Part shown: positions 1-9,480 of the stretch, piece after piece
Layout: each line of letters opens with the position of its first letter
Numbering within the stretch: the first letter of the stretch is position 1
DNA from: Lachnospiraceae bacterium
Lineage (GTDB): Bacteria; Bacillota; Clostridia; Lachnospirales; Lachnospiraceae
Assembly: GCA_022796795.1 (NCBI GenBank)
Contig: JAAWJI010000010.1
Location: forward strand, 1-64,000
Direction: 5' to 3'
Length of the DNA: 64,000 nt
Program-made: the position numbers and the translations under genes
Notes under the pieces: generated by a model
Told to the model about the DNA's origin: nothing
The model's input: only the letters and a program-made list of their open reading frames with translations
The model's database searches: none

Positions 1-1400
1 GGCTGGCAAATGTGTTTTTCCTGGAACCCTATTATATAAGGAAGAAGCAGCAGACTGTGATCGAGGCCTATGAGATGCTGAACCAGGGAGCCGTACAAGA
101 GCTTTTTTTGGATGAGGATTATCAGGCCCGGTTGAATCACATGAGCTTTACGGACAATATTTCTATTCTGGTCATTGACACAAGTGGAATGATTCAGCTG
201 TACACGGTAAGGGATTTCCGGATTTTGCAGAATACGTTGTACAACTATATCTTCGACATGGATCAGAAGAAGGATACGCGGGTTTTGCTCACCACGGATC
301 GATATCTTATCCGTCGGCGCATAGACCATAGCAATCAGGCGGAATATATGGAAATGCTGGGGAATCTGGATAATGGATATCCCTTTGTCCTTCAGACTGC
401 GGTGGAGAGTATACAGGACAGCGTGGCGGTTTCCAATCAATTTTACGCCTATATTGCACTGGCGGCTACGATCGTCAGCTGGTTCTTGATCCGTTTTTCC
501 AGCCGCAGGGTTACGGAACCCATCCTGGAGCTGGCAGAAATTTCCAAGCGCATGACGGATCTGGATTTTAACGCAAAGTTTTCCGGAAGACAGCAAAATG
601 AGATTGGATTTCTGGGAAGCCATATGAATCAGATGTCGGAGAAGCTGGAGATTACCATTTCTGAGCTGAAGACAGCAAACAATGAGCTGCAAAAGGATAT
701 TGAGCAGAAGACGCAGATTGATGAGATGCGAAAGGATTTTCTCTCCAATGTATCCCATGAGCTGAAGACCCCCATTGCGCTGATTCAAGGATATGCGGAG
801 GGCCTGAAGGAATGTATCAATGATGACCCGGAGAGCCGTGATTTTTATTGTGAGGTCATCATGGATGAGGCGGCCAAAATGAACAGCATGGTGAAGAAGC
901 TTTTGACTCTGAATCAGATTGAGTTCGGTAATCAGATGGTGACCATGGAGCGCTTTGATCTGACGGCCCTGATCCGCAATGTGCTGTCCTCCACAGCCAT
1001 TCTCATGGAGCAAAAGGAGATCCGGGTCTGTTTCCCGGCTCAGGAACCCGTCTATGTGTGGGCGGATGAGTATCAGATCGAGGAGGTTGTGACCAATTTT
1101 GTGAGCAATGCCATCCACCACTGTGAGGGAGAGCGGATACTGGAGATCCGCATGGAACAGCAGGAGGATACGGTGCGGGTCAGCGTATTCAACACGGGAA
1201 ATCCCATTCCGGAGGAGGATCTGGATAAAATCTGGATTAAATTTTACAAGGTGGATAAGGCCCGAACCCGGGAATATGGGGGCAGCGGCATTGGTCTGTC
1301 CATTGTAAAAGCCATTATGGATTCCATGAACCGGCAGTGCGGCGTGATTAATTACAGCAATGGAGTAACCTTTTGGTTTGAGGTGGACAGCAAGGTGTAA
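1..1400 (+). CDS. Sensor histidine kinase, 5' end cut by window edge
   Basis: Membrane-bound two-component sensor kinase. The reading frame is open to base 3, so the true start and first membrane segment lie outside the window; what remains begins with an extracytoplasmic sensor region. Counting from the GTG at base 12, a membrane helix lies near residues 143-163, followed by a HAMP-like linker. The dimerisation/phosphoacceptor motif SHELKTP has its His near residue 249. The ATPase domain shows an N-box (NFVSNAIHH, about 360), a G1-like VFNTGNP and the G2 box GGSGIGLS. The usual partner response regulator would be upstream, out of view. All catalytic motifs seem intact. Family assignment is firm; the signal sensed is unknown. 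Confidence 0.93.
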   Translation, partial: LANVFFLEPYYIRKKQQTVIEAYEMLNQGAVQELFLDEDYQARLNHMSFTDNISILVIDTSGMIQLYTVRDFRILQNTLYNYIFDMDQKKDTRVLLTTDRYLIRRRIDHSNQAEYMEMLGNLDNGYPFVLQTAVESIQDSVAVSNQFYAYIALAATIVSWFLIRFSSRRVTEPILELAEISKRMTDLDFNAKFSGRQQNEIGFLGSHMNQMSEKLEITISELKTANNELQKDIEQKTQIDEMRKDFLSNVSHELKTPIALIQGYAEGLKECINDDPESRDFYCEVIMDEAAKMNSMVKKLLTLNQIEFGNQMVTMERFDLTALIRNVLSSTAILMEQKEIRVCFPAQEPVYVWADEYQIEEVVTNFVSNAIHHCEGERILEIRMEQQEDTVRVSVFNTGNPIPEEDLDKIWIKFYKVDKARTREYGGSGIGLSIVKAIMDSMNRQCGVINYSNGVTFWFEVDSKV

Positions 1401-1489
1401 AAGCATAAAACCCTTTCCTTTTGGAGAAAGTATTCAGGAATAAAAGCGGCAGAAAAAGGCTGCCTGCAGCGAAAAGGCGAGGGAATGTT

Positions 1490-2677
1490 ATGCTGATTAT
1501 AAACGGAATGGTCCACACTATGGCCGGAGCTGTTTACCAGCCGGGCTATGTGCGGACGCAGGATAGAATCATTGCAGAGACAGGGCCTATGGAACATGCG
1601 CCGGCGCCCAGGGAGGGAGAGCAGGTGCTGGACGTAAGGGGAGCCTGGGTGCTTCCCGGGCTGATCGAGGCCCATGGGCACATTGGAATCACGGAGGAGA
1701 CAAGAGGCGCCATAGGGGATGACTGCAATGAGTGCAGCGGCCCGGTGCAGCCGGAGCTGCGGGCTCTGGACGGCATAAATCCCATGGATCCGGCCTTCCA
1801 TGATGCCATAATGGCCGGGATTACCTCTGTGATGACAGGGCCTGGCAGCGCCAATGTGGTGGGCGGACAGTTTGTATTCATGAAAACCCAGGGACGCAGT
1901 GTGGACCGCATGGCGGTGAAGGCGCCTGCGGCCATGAAGGTGGCTTTTGGGGAGAATCCCAAGACCAGCTATGAGTCTGCGGGAAAATGTCCTCTGACCC
2001 GCATGGGTACAGCCATGCTTTTGCGAAAGGCCTTGTTTCAGGCACGGCAGTATGAGCGGGAAAAGTGGAAGGGACAGGTGGAAAAGGAGGACTTTTCTCT
2101 GGAGCCCTGGCTTCCAGTGCTGCGAAAGGAGATTCCTCTCAAGGCCCATGCCCACCGGGCCGACGATATTCTCACGGCTATCCGTATTGCAAAGGAATTT
2201 GATGTGGATCTGACCATTGACCATGGCACCGAGGCCCATCTCATTGTGGATGAGATTGCGGCGTCTGGATTTCCAGTGATTGTAGGTACGGATCTCACCT
2301 CCCGTTCCAAGCTGGAGGTGCAGAATATGAATTTTAAGACCAACCGGATTTTACAGGAGGCGGGAATCCTCTTTGCGGTTACCACAGATCATCCCGTTGC
2401 CCTTATTGAATACCTGCCGCTGTGCGCAGGACTGGCAGTGCGCCACGGACTTCCCATGGAGGAGGGCCTAAAGGCGGTCACCATCAATCCGGCCCGGATT
2501 TGCCGGGTGGAGGACCGGGTGGGAAGCCTGGAGCTGGGAAAGGATGCGGACGTGGCCGTGTTTTCCGGCAATCCTCTGGAGGTGCTGACCCGGACTTTGT
2601 ACACCATCATTGACGGGGAGATCGTCTATGAGTATGAGGCAAAAGGGGAAGGCTGCCGGGAACGGAGGGAACCGTGA
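1490..2677 (+). CDS. Metal-dependent amidohydrolase
   Basis: Cytoplasmic amidohydrolase-superfamily protein (about 395 aa) related to imidazolonepropionase-like and adenine-deaminase-like enzymes. The start is the ATG at 1490, before LIINGMVHTM, preceded by GGCGAGGG; an in-frame TTG at 1421 would add a poorly conserved basic stretch and is less likely. The metal-binding HxH lies in EAHGHIG near residues 62-64, further ligands in KAHAHRADD and TIDHGTEAH, and the late Asp in TTDHPV. The C-terminus (GSLELGKDADVAVF) is the typical composite beta-sandwich. It sits alone between the kinase and argH. The substrate cannot be told from the sequence. Confidence 0.85.
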   Translation: MLIINGMVHTMAGAVYQPGYVRTQDRIIAETGPMEHAPAPREGEQVLDVRGAWVLPGLIEAHGHIGITEETRGAIGDDCNECSGPVQPELRALDGINPMDPAFHDAIMAGITSVMTGPGSANVVGGQFVFMKTQGRSVDRMAVKAPAAMKVAFGENPKTSYESAGKCPLTRMGTAMLLRKALFQARQYEREKWKGQVEKEDFSLEPWLPVLRKEIPLKAHAHRADDILTAIRIAKEFDVDLTIDHGTEAHLIVDEIAASGFPVIVGTDLTSRSKLEVQNMNFKTNRILQEAGILFAVTTDHPVALIEYLPLCAGLAVRHGLPMEEGLKAVTINPARICRVEDRVGSLELGKDADVAVFSGNPLEVLTRTLYTIIDGEIVYEYEAKGEGCRERREP

Positions 2678-2717
2678 CAGGGAAAGGAAAAAGCGCGGAA
2701 AAAGCCGGCGGTTTCAC

Positions 2718-2746
2718 TTGCTGAATGAAAAAATCTGTGCTATACT
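2718..2746 (+). promoter_or_regulatory. Sigma-A-type promoter for argH
   Basis: TTGCTG at 2718-2723, a 17-base spacer, and TATACT at 2741-2746. It lies about 60 bases before the argH ATG in an otherwise non-coding gap. Confidence 0.6.
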
Positions 2747-2804
2747 TTCCCCACACTACCGCCCATGTGAAGTGACGGTAAATACAGGAAAAGAGGAAAA
2801 TTAT

Positions 2805-4184
2805 ATGGCACAGCTTTGGGGCGGTCGGTTTACGAAAGAAACTGATCAGCTGGTTTATGATTTTAACGCGTCCATTTCCTTTGACCGGCGTCTGTACCGG
2901 CAGGATATGGAGGGCAGTATGGCGCATGTCCGCATGCTGGCAAAGCAGGGGATTTTGACAGAGGCGGAGCGGGATGAGATTTTGCAGGGACTGGAAGGAA
3001 TTCTCCGGGATGTGGAGACAGGGGATCTGGAAATCACCTCCGCCTATGAGGATATCCACAGCTTTGTGGAGGCCAATCTCATTCAGCGGATTGGGGAGAC
3101 CGGAAAGAAGCTGCACACAGGACGCAGCAGAAATGACCAGGTGGCCCTGGATATGAAGCTTTTCACCCGGGACGAGATCGAAACTCTGGACGGGCTTTTG
3201 AAGAGGCTGCTCACCACTCTTTTGGAAATCATGAAGGAGCACACAGAGACCTTTATGCCGGGCTTTACCCATCTGCAAAAAGCCCAGCCCGTTACTCTGG
3301 CCCATCATGTGGGGGCCTATTTTGAAATGTTCCGCCGGGATCGGGGACGGCTTTCGGACCTGGCCCGGCGCATGAATACCTGTCCTTTGGGGGCGGGAGC
3401 CCTGGCAGGCACCACCTATCCTCTGGACCGGGAGTATACGGCACAGCTTCTGGGTTTTGACGGACCCACCTTAAATAGTATGGATTCCGTGTCGGACCGG
3501 GATTATCTCATTGAGCTTTTGTCGGCTCTGGCAACTATTATGATGCATCTGAGCCGGTTTTCCGAGGAGATTATCATTTGGAACACCAATGAGTACCGGT
3601 TTGTGGAGATTGACGACGCCTACAGCACGGGGAGCAGCATTATGCCTCAGAAGAAGAATCCGGATATTGCGGAGCTGGTGCGGGGAAAGACCGGGCGGGT
3701 CTATGGGGCCCTCATGTCTCTTCTTACCACCATGAAGGGAATTCCACTGGCCTACAATAAGGATATGCAGGAGGATAAGGAGCTGGTATTTGACGCTATT
3801 GATACGGCGGAGCACTGTCTGATCCTCTTTGAGGGAATGGTTTCCACTATGAAATTTAGGACCCAGGTTATGGAGGAGAGCGCTCGAAACGGGTTTACCA
3901 ATGCCACAGATGCGGCGGATTACCTGGTAAATCACGGCGTGCCCTTCCGGGATGCCCACGGTATCGTAGGACAGCTTGTTTTGTACTGCATTGAGCAGGA
4001 TCTTGCCCTGGATGATGTGGAGCTTCCTAAGCTTCAGAGCTTCTGCCCGGCCTTTGAGGAGGATATCTATGAGGCCATATCCATGAAGACCTGCGTGGAC
4101 CGGAGACTGACCATAGGGGCGCCGGGAAAAGAGGCCATGGAGCAGGTGATCCGCATTTGTCAGGAATATCTGGAAAGATCTTGA
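2805..4184 (+). CDS. argH: Argininosuccinate lyase
   Basis: Splits argininosuccinate into arginine and fumarate, the last step of arginine synthesis, as a cytoplasmic homotetramer. The start is the ATG at 2805 with AAGAGGAA just before it, giving 459 aa, the usual family length; the open frame extends upstream but without conserved sequence. The fumarase/lyase superfamily signature GSSIMPQKKNPD is near residues 275-286 and carries the mobile-loop serine. The N-terminal LWGGRF and the TGRSRNDQ segment are also diagnostic. argG is not in the window. It has its own promoter. Confidence 0.97.
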   Translation: MAQLWGGRFTKETDQLVYDFNASISFDRRLYRQDMEGSMAHVRMLAKQGILTEAERDEILQGLEGILRDVETGDLEITSAYEDIHSFVEANLIQRIGETGKKLHTGRSRNDQVALDMKLFTRDEIETLDGLLKRLLTTLLEIMKEHTETFMPGFTHLQKAQPVTLAHHVGAYFEMFRRDRGRLSDLARRMNTCPLGAGALAGTTYPLDREYTAQLLGFDGPTLNSMDSVSDRDYLIELLSALATIMMHLSRFSEEIIIWNTNEYRFVEIDDAYSTGSSIMPQKKNPDIAELVRGKTGRVYGALMSLLTTMKGIPLAYNKDMQEDKELVFDAIDTAEHCLILFEGMVSTMKFRTQVMEESARNGFTNATDAADYLVNHGVPFRDAHGIVGQLVLYCIEQDLALDDVELPKLQSFCPAFEEDIYEAISMKTCVDRRLTIGAPGKEAMEQVIRICQEYLERS

Positions 4185-4194
4185 TCGTTTATAC

Positions 4195-4223
4195 TTGATT
4201 TTTGTAGAGAAATGAGATAGTAT
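4195..4223 (+). promoter_or_regulatory. Probable promoter for asd
   Basis: TTGATT at 4195-4200, a 17-base spacer and TAGTAT at 4218-4223, in the AT-rich gap after argH and 80 bases before the asd ATG. Confidence 0.5.
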
Positions 4224-4303
4224 ATTTGAGAAATACATATGTGCGCTATAGAAAGACAAATAAGGGAATGTATGTGGCGCACGGACAAGAGGAGAATGAA
4301 AAA

Positions 4304-5389
4304 ATGGGTGAAAAGTTAAAGGTTGGTATTTTAGGCGGAACCGGCATGGTGGGACAGAGATTTATCTCTTTGCTGGAGAATCATCCCTGGTTTGAGGTGG
4401 TGACCATTGCGGCAAGTCCTAGGTCGGCCGGGAAGACTTATGAAGAGGCTGTGGGAGGCCGCTGGAAGATGACCACCCCCATGCCGGAGGCTGTGAAAAA
4501 CCTGGTGGTTATGAATGTGAACGAGGTGGCGGCCGTGGCGGCTGGCGTGGATTTTGTGTTCAGCGCCGTGGATATGAGCAAGGAGGAGATCCGGGCCATT
4601 GAGGAGGCCTATGCCCGCACAGAGACACCGGTGGTTTCCAACAATAGCGCCCATCGCTGGACTCAGGACGTGCCCATGGTGGTGCCGGAGATTAATCCGG
4701 AGCATATGGGAATCATTGAGAAGCAGCGGGAGCGGCTGGGAACCAAACGCGGTTTCATTGCCGTGAAGCCCAACTGTTCCATTCAGTCCTACACTCCGGC
4801 TCTGAAGGCCTGGGAGGAGTTTGAACCCTATGAGGTGGTGGCGACTACCTATCAGGCTATTTCCGGGGCGGGAAAGAATTTTCAGGACTGGCCGGAAATG
4901 GTAGAGAATATTATTCCTTATATTGGCGGGGAGGAGGAAAAGAGCGAGCGGGAGCCCCTGCGCGTGCTGGGAAAACTGGAGGATGGAGAGATCAGGCTGG
5001 CTAAAGAGCCGGTGATTACTTGCCAGTGCATTCGGGTGCCTGTATTGAACGGTCATACGGCGGCTGTGTTTGTGAAATTCCGCAAAAAGCCCACCAAAGA
5101 GCAGTTGATTGAGAAGCTGGTTCAATATCAGGGCGTGCCCCAGGAGCTGAACCTTCCCAGCGCTCCCAAACAGTTTATCCAGTACATGGAGGAGGATAAC
5201 CGCCCCCAGGTACAGCTGGATGTGGATTATGAGCATGGCATGGGTGTCTCCATTGGACGCCTGCGGGAAGATCATATTTACGATTGGAAATTTGTGGGCC
5301 TTTCCCACAACACGGTCCGAGGCGCCGCAGGAGGAGCCGTACTCTGCGCAGAGCTTCTGAAGGCTCAAGGATATATCACCAAAAAATAA
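4304..5389 (+). CDS. asd: Aspartate-semialdehyde dehydrogenase (archaeal/fungal-type branch)
   Basis: NADPH-dependent reduction of aspartyl phosphate to aspartate semialdehyde, the branch point to lysine, threonine and methionine and, through diaminopimelate, to peptidoglycan. The start at 4304 is chosen because AAGAGGAG precedes it and GILGGTGMVGQRF, the nucleotide-binding Rossmann motif, begins at about residue 8. The catalytic Cys is in KPNCSIQ near residue 157. SGAGKNFQDWPEM and the late GLSHNTVRGAAGG fit the Asd branch found in archaea, fungi and many Clostridia rather than the E. coli type. 361 aa is normal. A strong terminator follows, so it is likely a single-gene unit. Confidence 0.95.
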   Translation: MGEKLKVGILGGTGMVGQRFISLLENHPWFEVVTIAASPRSAGKTYEEAVGGRWKMTTPMPEAVKNLVVMNVNEVAAVAAGVDFVFSAVDMSKEEIRAIEEAYARTETPVVSNNSAHRWTQDVPMVVPEINPEHMGIIEKQRERLGTKRGFIAVKPNCSIQSYTPALKAWEEFEPYEVVATTYQAISGAGKNFQDWPEMVENIIPYIGGEEEKSEREPLRVLGKLEDGEIRLAKEPVITCQCIRVPVLNGHTAAVFVKFRKKPTKEQLIEKLVQYQGVPQELNLPSAPKQFIQYMEEDNRPQVQLDVDYEHGMGVSIGRLREDHIYDWKFVGLSHNTVRGAAGGAVLCAELLKAQGYITKK

Positions 5390-5410
5390 GATCTATCATA
5401 CGAAGCAGAA

Positions 5411-5470
5411 AAAATTCAAAATCCGTTCGGCATGCCCCAGGCAAAGGCCGAACGGATTTTGAATTTTTTT
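5411..5470 (+). terminator. Rho-independent terminator after asd
   Basis: Perfect 17-bp stem: TTCAAAATCCGTTCGGC at 5415-5431 pairs with 5447-5463, followed by seven T. The flanking A-run makes it potentially bidirectional. Confidence 0.93.
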
Positions 5471-5756
5471 AAAAGGATCCATAAAACCTCTTTTCAGAAC
5501 CGGATATTTCTGTTATGATAAGACTAACCGGATTTTCCGGTTGATTTCCCGTCTTTTCTGGATGGGGATGCTTCTGCAGCTTCTGCATTTGTTTCCTGTT
5601 TGAATGTTGATTTGTCAGACGTAAAAGGGATAAAGCCAGTTGGCGTTATTGAGCCTATGAGAGTAACGGAAGGGGGGATCCGAACGGTTATACGTGGAAA
5701 GTGAAAAAGGAAGGTGAGGAATGACAAAGGGGAAAGACAAAGGTGAGGAAAGACTC
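5471..5756. other. Non-coding region upstream of recA
   Basis: No convincing gene; only short, unconserved reading frames on the minus strand. The right part (5690-5756) is purine-rich and contains an 11-base direct repeat, AAGGTGAGGAA, at 5711-5721 and 5740-5750, with several interspersed GACAAAG words. It could be an upstream activating region for the recA promoter or simple sequence drift. Confidence 0.5.
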
Positions 5757-5785
5757 TTGACAAAGTGACAAAAGTATATTATGAT
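5757..5785 (+). promoter_or_regulatory. recA promoter
   Basis: A near-consensus sigma-A promoter: TTGACA at 5757-5762, 17-base spacer, TATGAT at 5780-5785. It is directly followed by the LexA operator. Confidence 0.85.
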
Positions 5786-5793
5786 AGTGGAAA

Positions 5794-5807
5794 CGAACAA
5801 AAGTTCG
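5794..5807 (+). promoter_or_regulatory. LexA (SOS) box of recA
   Basis: CGAACAAAAGTTCG is a perfect 14-bp palindrome matching the Gram-positive SOS box CGAAC-N4-GTTCG. It sits 8 bases after the -10, over the expected transcription start, where bound LexA would block initiation. Confidence 0.92.
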
Positions 5808-5872
5808 AATAAAAGAGAGGATTCTGGGGATCAGAACGGAAAAAGGATCCCACAGGAGTATGGGAGTAAACA

Positions 5873-6997
5873 ATGAAAGCAGAAAAGAATGAGAACAAGA
5901 AACTGGAAAGGGATAAAGTAATGGGGAAGGAAGATAAATTAAAAGCTCTGGACGCTGCTATTGGGCAGATCGAGAAGCAGTTCGGAAAGGGCTCTGTCAT
6001 GAAGCTGGGGGATACGAATAACCGCATGCAGGTGGAGACCGTGCCCACCGGATCCTTAAGCCTGGATATTGCCCTGGGCCTGGGTGGAGTACCCAAAGGA
6101 AGAATCATCGAGATCTATGGGCCGGAGTCCAGCGGAAAGACCACAGTGGCCCTGCATATGGTGGCGGAGGTACAGAAGAGGGGCGGCATCGCCGGCTTTA
6201 TTGATGCGGAGCACGCCCTGGACCCTGCCTATGCCAAGAATATCGGCGTGGATATTGACAATCTCTACATTTCCCAGCCGGATAACGGAGAGCAGGCCCT
6301 GGAGATTACAGAGACCATGGTGCGCTCCGGAGCCGTAGACATTGTTATCGTGGACTCTGTGGCGGCTCTGGTTCCCAAGGCGGAGATAGACGGGGATATG
6401 GGAGACAGCCATGTGGGCCTTCAGGCCCGTCTCATGTCCCAGGCTCTGCGCAAGCTTACCTCTGTGATCAGTAGGTCCAACTGTGTGGTGATCTTTATCA
6501 ATCAGCTGCGGGAAAAGATTGGCGTCATGTTCGGAAATCCGGAGACCACCACAGGCGGCCGCGCTCTCAAGTTCTATTCTTCCATTCGCCTGGATGTACG
6601 TCGGGTGGAGTCCCTGAAGCAGGGAGGAGAGGTAGTGGGAAACCATACCCGGATTAAGGTAGTAAAGAATAAGATTGCGCCGCCCTTTAAGGAGGCGGAG
6701 TTTGACATTGTATTCGGACAGGGAATTGCCAAGGAAGGGGATATCCTGGATCTTGCGGTGAACCTGAATATCATCAATAAGAGCGGCGCCTGGTATTCCT
6801 ATAATGGAGATAAGATTGGCCAGGGACGGGAAAACGCAAAGACATTTTTGAAAGAGAACCCGGAAATCTGCGGCAGCGTGGAGCAGAAGGTACGGGAACA
6901 CTACGGACTGGTTGAGGGGGGCGCGCCCGAAACGAAACAGGAAGAGGATGGGGTCGCAAAGGAAACCAGGGACACAAAGGAAGCTAACGAAGAATAG
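5873..6997 (+). CDS. recA: Recombinase RecA
   Basis: ATP-dependent strand-exchange protein and LexA co-protease for homologous recombination and the SOS response. The Walker A motif GPESSGKTT is near residues 84-92; the VDSVAALVP strand and the DNA-binding loop region [17 protein letters not shown] are intact. The C-terminus is acidic ([14 protein letters not shown]), as expected. Two starts are possible: ATG 5873 (GGGAG before it) and ATG 5921 (AAAGGG before it), the second giving the family-typical [14 protein letters not shown]-terminus. The 16-residue extension is rich in Lys and Glu and may or may not be translated. It is under a LexA box and is followed by recX 11 bases later. Confidence 0.97.
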   Translation: MKAEKNENKKLERDKVMGKEDKLKALDAAIGQIEKQFGKGSVMKLGDTNNRMQVETVPTGSLSLDIALGLGGVPKGRIIEIYGPESSGKTTVALHMVAEVQKRGGIAGFIDAEHALDPAYAKNIGVDIDNLYISQPDNGEQALEITETMVRSGAVDIVIVDSVAALVPKAEIDGDMGDSHVGLQARLMSQALRKLTSVISRSNCVVIFINQLREKIGVMFGNPETTTGGRALKFYSSIRLDVRRVESLKQGGEVVGNHTRIKVVKNKIAPPFKEAEFDIVFGQGIAKEGDILDLAVNLNIINKSGAWYSYNGDKIGQGRENAKTFLKENPEICGSVEQKVREHYGLVEGGAPETKQEEDGVAKETRDTKEANEE

Positions 6998-7008
6998 GCC
7001 GGATAGTC

Positions 7009-7464
7009 ATGGATGAGAGAAAAAGGGCAAAGCACAGGGCCCTGTACTTATTGGAGCGTATGGACCGGACGGAACAGGAGCTTCGCAGGAAACTCCAGCA
7101 GAATTATCCCCCGGATGTGGTGGAGGAGGCCCTGGAGTATGTGAAATCCTACCACTATATTGATGACCTGCGGTATGCGAAGAACTATATTGCCTGCAAG
7201 AGCCAGGTAAAAAGCCGCCGGCAGATCGAGCAGGAGCTGCTGATGAAAAAGGGGATTTCCCGGGAGATTCTGGAGCAGGCCTATGGGGAGTCCGAGGAAC
7301 AGGACGAGGTCCTTTTGATCCGTCGCTGGATGGAGAAGAAGAAAATGGATCCTTGCACGGCAGACCGGGCAGAGCTTCAGAAATTTTATTTGTTTTTGAG
7401 CCGCCGGGGGTTTCGATCCGAGGATATCCGAAGGGCCTTGTTTCGAATATCGGAGGAAACGTAA
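7009..7464 (+). CDS. recX: Regulatory protein RecX
   Basis: Small (151 aa) helical modulator that caps or disassembles RecA filaments. The tandem three-helix repeat pattern is visible: an N-terminal block with YLLERMDRTEQELRRKL and a second with KSRRQIEQELLMKKGI. It starts 11 bases after the recA stop with a weak ribosome binding site, so it is probably co-transcribed from the LexA-controlled recA promoter and translated at a lower level. The recA-recX pair is a common arrangement, which supports the call. Confidence 0.9.
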   Translation: MDERKRAKHRALYLLERMDRTEQELRRKLQQNYPPDVVEEALEYVKSYHYIDDLRYAKNYIACKSQVKSRRQIEQELLMKKGISREILEQAYGESEEQDEVLLIRRWMEKKKMDPCTADRAELQKFYLFLSRRGFRSEDIRRALFRISEET

Positions 7465-7512
7465 GTATTTTGGCGTCCTAGGCTCTGGTTTACTTATACC
7501 CTCACTGGACAG

Positions 7513-7608
7513 GGGGACTGCCCATTTAAAGTCGCCTTCGGCGAGGGGCAGTCCCTTCGGCCTCATAACTGTATTGGCTCCACGCCAATCAGCGGAGTGA
7601 TTGGCGTG
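7513..7608. repeat. Two adjacent stable hairpins between recX and rny
   Basis: First hairpin: GGGACTGCCC at 7514-7523 pairs with 7546-7555 and encloses an inner CGCC-TTCG-GGCG type stem with a UUCG tetraloop (7533-7544). Second: CACGCCAATC at 7581-7590 pairs with GATTGGCGTG at 7599-7608. Neither has a T-run, so they are not classic terminators. They may be a REP-like palindromic element or a structured RNA. Confidence 0.6.
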
Positions 7609-7661
7609 GGTGTGAAAAGTAACCGGTTCTGTACAAACCTGACAAAAAAGATAGAGTTTGC

Positions 7662-7690
7662 TTGACATAATGCAAAAATAAGTATAGAAT
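7662..7690 (+). promoter_or_regulatory. rny promoter
   Basis: TTGACA at 7662-7667, 17-base spacer, TAGAAT at 7685-7690; 46 bases before the rny start. Confidence 0.8.
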
Positions 7691-7736
7691 TGAAGTGTTG
7701 TATTGCACAATGAAAACTAAATAAGGAGGTGCTCCT

Positions 7737-9281
7737 GTGCAGAATGTTGTGCCTATTTTAATTGCACTTGTTATCGCGGTACCCCTTACGATTCTCATAA
7801 CAGTTTCGATCCTGAAAAATATGAATATCAAAAAGGTCGGAAATGCTGAGGAAAAGGCAAGGGAAATCATAGATGACGCATTAAAGACTGCAGAACGGTC
7901 TAAGAGGGAGGCCCTGTTGGAGGCGAAAGAAGAGACGCTGAAGACAAGGAACGAACTCGAAAAGGAGAGCAAGGAACGAAGAGCGGAGCTCCAGCGTTAT
8001 GAGCGCCGGGTGCTGTCCAAGGAAGAAGCTTTGGATAAAAAAGCGGATACCCTGGAGCGGCGGGAAGCGAATTTTAACGCCAAGGAGGAACAGCTGACAA
8101 AGAAGTATACGGAGCTGGAGAAGCTGTCGTCCCAGAGAGTACAGGAACTGGAAAGAATCTCAGGTCTTACCTCCGAACAAGCAAAAGAGTATTTATTAAA
8201 AACTGTTGAGGACGAAGTAAAGCATGAAACGGCTGTGCTGGTCAAGGAGCTTGAGAGCAGAGCAAAGGAAGAAGCCGACAAAAAGGCAAAGGAGTATGTG
8301 ATAACCGCGATTCAGAAGTGTGCGGCGGATCATGTGGCGGAGACCACCATATCTGTGGTGCAGCTTCCGAATGACGAGATGAAGGGGAGAATCATAGGCA
8401 GAGAGGGAAGAAATATCCGTACTCTGGAAACCATGACCGGTATTGATTTGATTATTGACGATACGCCGGAAGCGGTGATCTTATCCGGATTTGACCCGAT
8501 CCGCAGGGAAGTGGCAAGGATTGCGCTGGAAAAACTCATCGTAGATGGACGGATTCATCCAGCCAGGATTGAAGAGATGGTGGAGAAGGCGCAAAAAGAA
8601 GTGGAAGTAATGATTCGTGAGGAAGGTGAGGCAGCCACATTAGAGGTTGGCGTTCATGGAATTCATCCGGAGCTGGTACGGCTTCTGGGTAGAATGAAAT
8701 TCCGCACCAGCTACGGTCAGAATGCATTGAAGCATTCCATCGAGGTAGCCCAATTGGCCGGACTTCTGGCCGGTGAGGTGGGAGTAGATGTGCGCATGGC
8801 AAAACGCGCAGGACTTTTACATGATATCGGAAAATCCATTGACCATGAGGTAGAAGGTTCACATATTCAGATCGGTGCAGATTTGTGCAAAAAGTATAAA
8901 GAGTCAGCAACAGTTATCAATGCTGTGGAGTCCCATCATGGAGATGTGGAGCCAACGTCCCTGGTTGCCTGTCTGGTGCAGGCGGCAGATACCATTTCCG
9001 CTGCCAGACCCGGTGCGAGAAGAGAGACGTTGGAGACATATACCAATCGGCTCAAGCAGCTGGAAGAAATCACAAATGCTTTCAAAGGAGTAGACAAGTC
9101 TTTTGCTATTCAGGCAGGTAGAGAGATTCGAGTAATGGTAGTACCGGAACAGGTAGACGATGCTTCCATGGTCTTATTGGCGAGAAATATATCCAAACAG
9201 ATTGAAGCGGAGCTGGAGTATCCGGGACAGATCAAGGTAAACGTAATTCGGGAAAGCCGTGTCACCGATTATGCCAAATAG
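7737..9281 (+). CDS. rny: Ribonuclease Y
   Basis: Membrane-anchored endoribonuclease that starts mRNA decay in Firmicutes. The start is a GTG at 7737, set by AAGGAGGT just upstream. The order of parts is one N-terminal membrane helix (about 4-24), a long charged coiled coil (about 30-190), a KH RNA-binding domain with [12 protein letters not shown] (about 218-229) and an HD phosphohydrolase domain with [12 protein letters not shown] (about 362). 514 aa is typical. It has its own promoter and a terminator follows. Confidence 0.97.
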   Translation: MQNVVPILIALVIAVPLTILITVSILKNMNIKKVGNAEEKAREIIDDALKTAERSKREALLEAKEETLKTRNELEKESKERRAELQRYERRVLSKEEALDKKADTLERREANFNAKEEQLTKKYTELEKLSSQRVQELERISGLTSEQAKEYLLKTVEDEVKHETAVLVKELESRAKEEADKKAKEYVITAIQKCAADHVAETTISVVQLPNDEMKGRIIGREGRNIRTLETMTGIDLIIDDTPEAVILSGFDPIRREVARIALEKLIVDGRIHPARIEEMVEKAQKEVEVMIREEGEAATLEVGVHGIHPELVRLLGRMKFRTSYGQNALKHSIEVAQLAGLLAGEVGVDVRMAKRAGLLHDIGKSIDHEVEGSHIQIGADLCKKYKESATVINAVESHHGDVEPTSLVACLVQAADTISAARPGARRETLETYTNRLKQLEEITNAFKGVDKSFAIQAGREIRVMVVPEQVDDASMVLLARNISKQIEAELEYPGQIKVNVIRESRVTDYAK

Positions 9282-9320
9282 GCGGGACAGGCCGGGTTGC
9301 GAAGGAGAAAGAAATCAAAG

Positions 9321-9397
9321 GGGATGCAGCAAAAGCGCATCCTCTTTCTTGCTGTAAGGGCAAGATCTTGTTTTTTTACAGGAATTTGCCCTTACAG
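9321..9397 (+). terminator. Hairpins after rny
   Basis: GGATGC/GCATCC hairpin (9322-9342) with a short T-rich tail, then a 12-bp perfect stem CTGTAAGGGCAA (9352-9363) pairing with 9386-9397. The T7 run lies in the loop rather than after the stem, so termination may occur at the first hairpin. Confidence 0.55.
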
Positions 9398-9480
9398 TAA
9401 AAACAAGAAATATAAATAGAGAAACTCCCATGACGGTGAGGAGAAGGAATTTTGCTGTGGGGGGAAGGAGCAGGAATAAG

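Noticed and set aside
1352-2239. Minus-strand frame of 295 codons over the amidohydrolase
   Set aside because: Overlaps a well-conserved plus-strand gene, and its product is rich in His, Arg and Leu, as antisense shadows are in this moderately GC-rich DNA.
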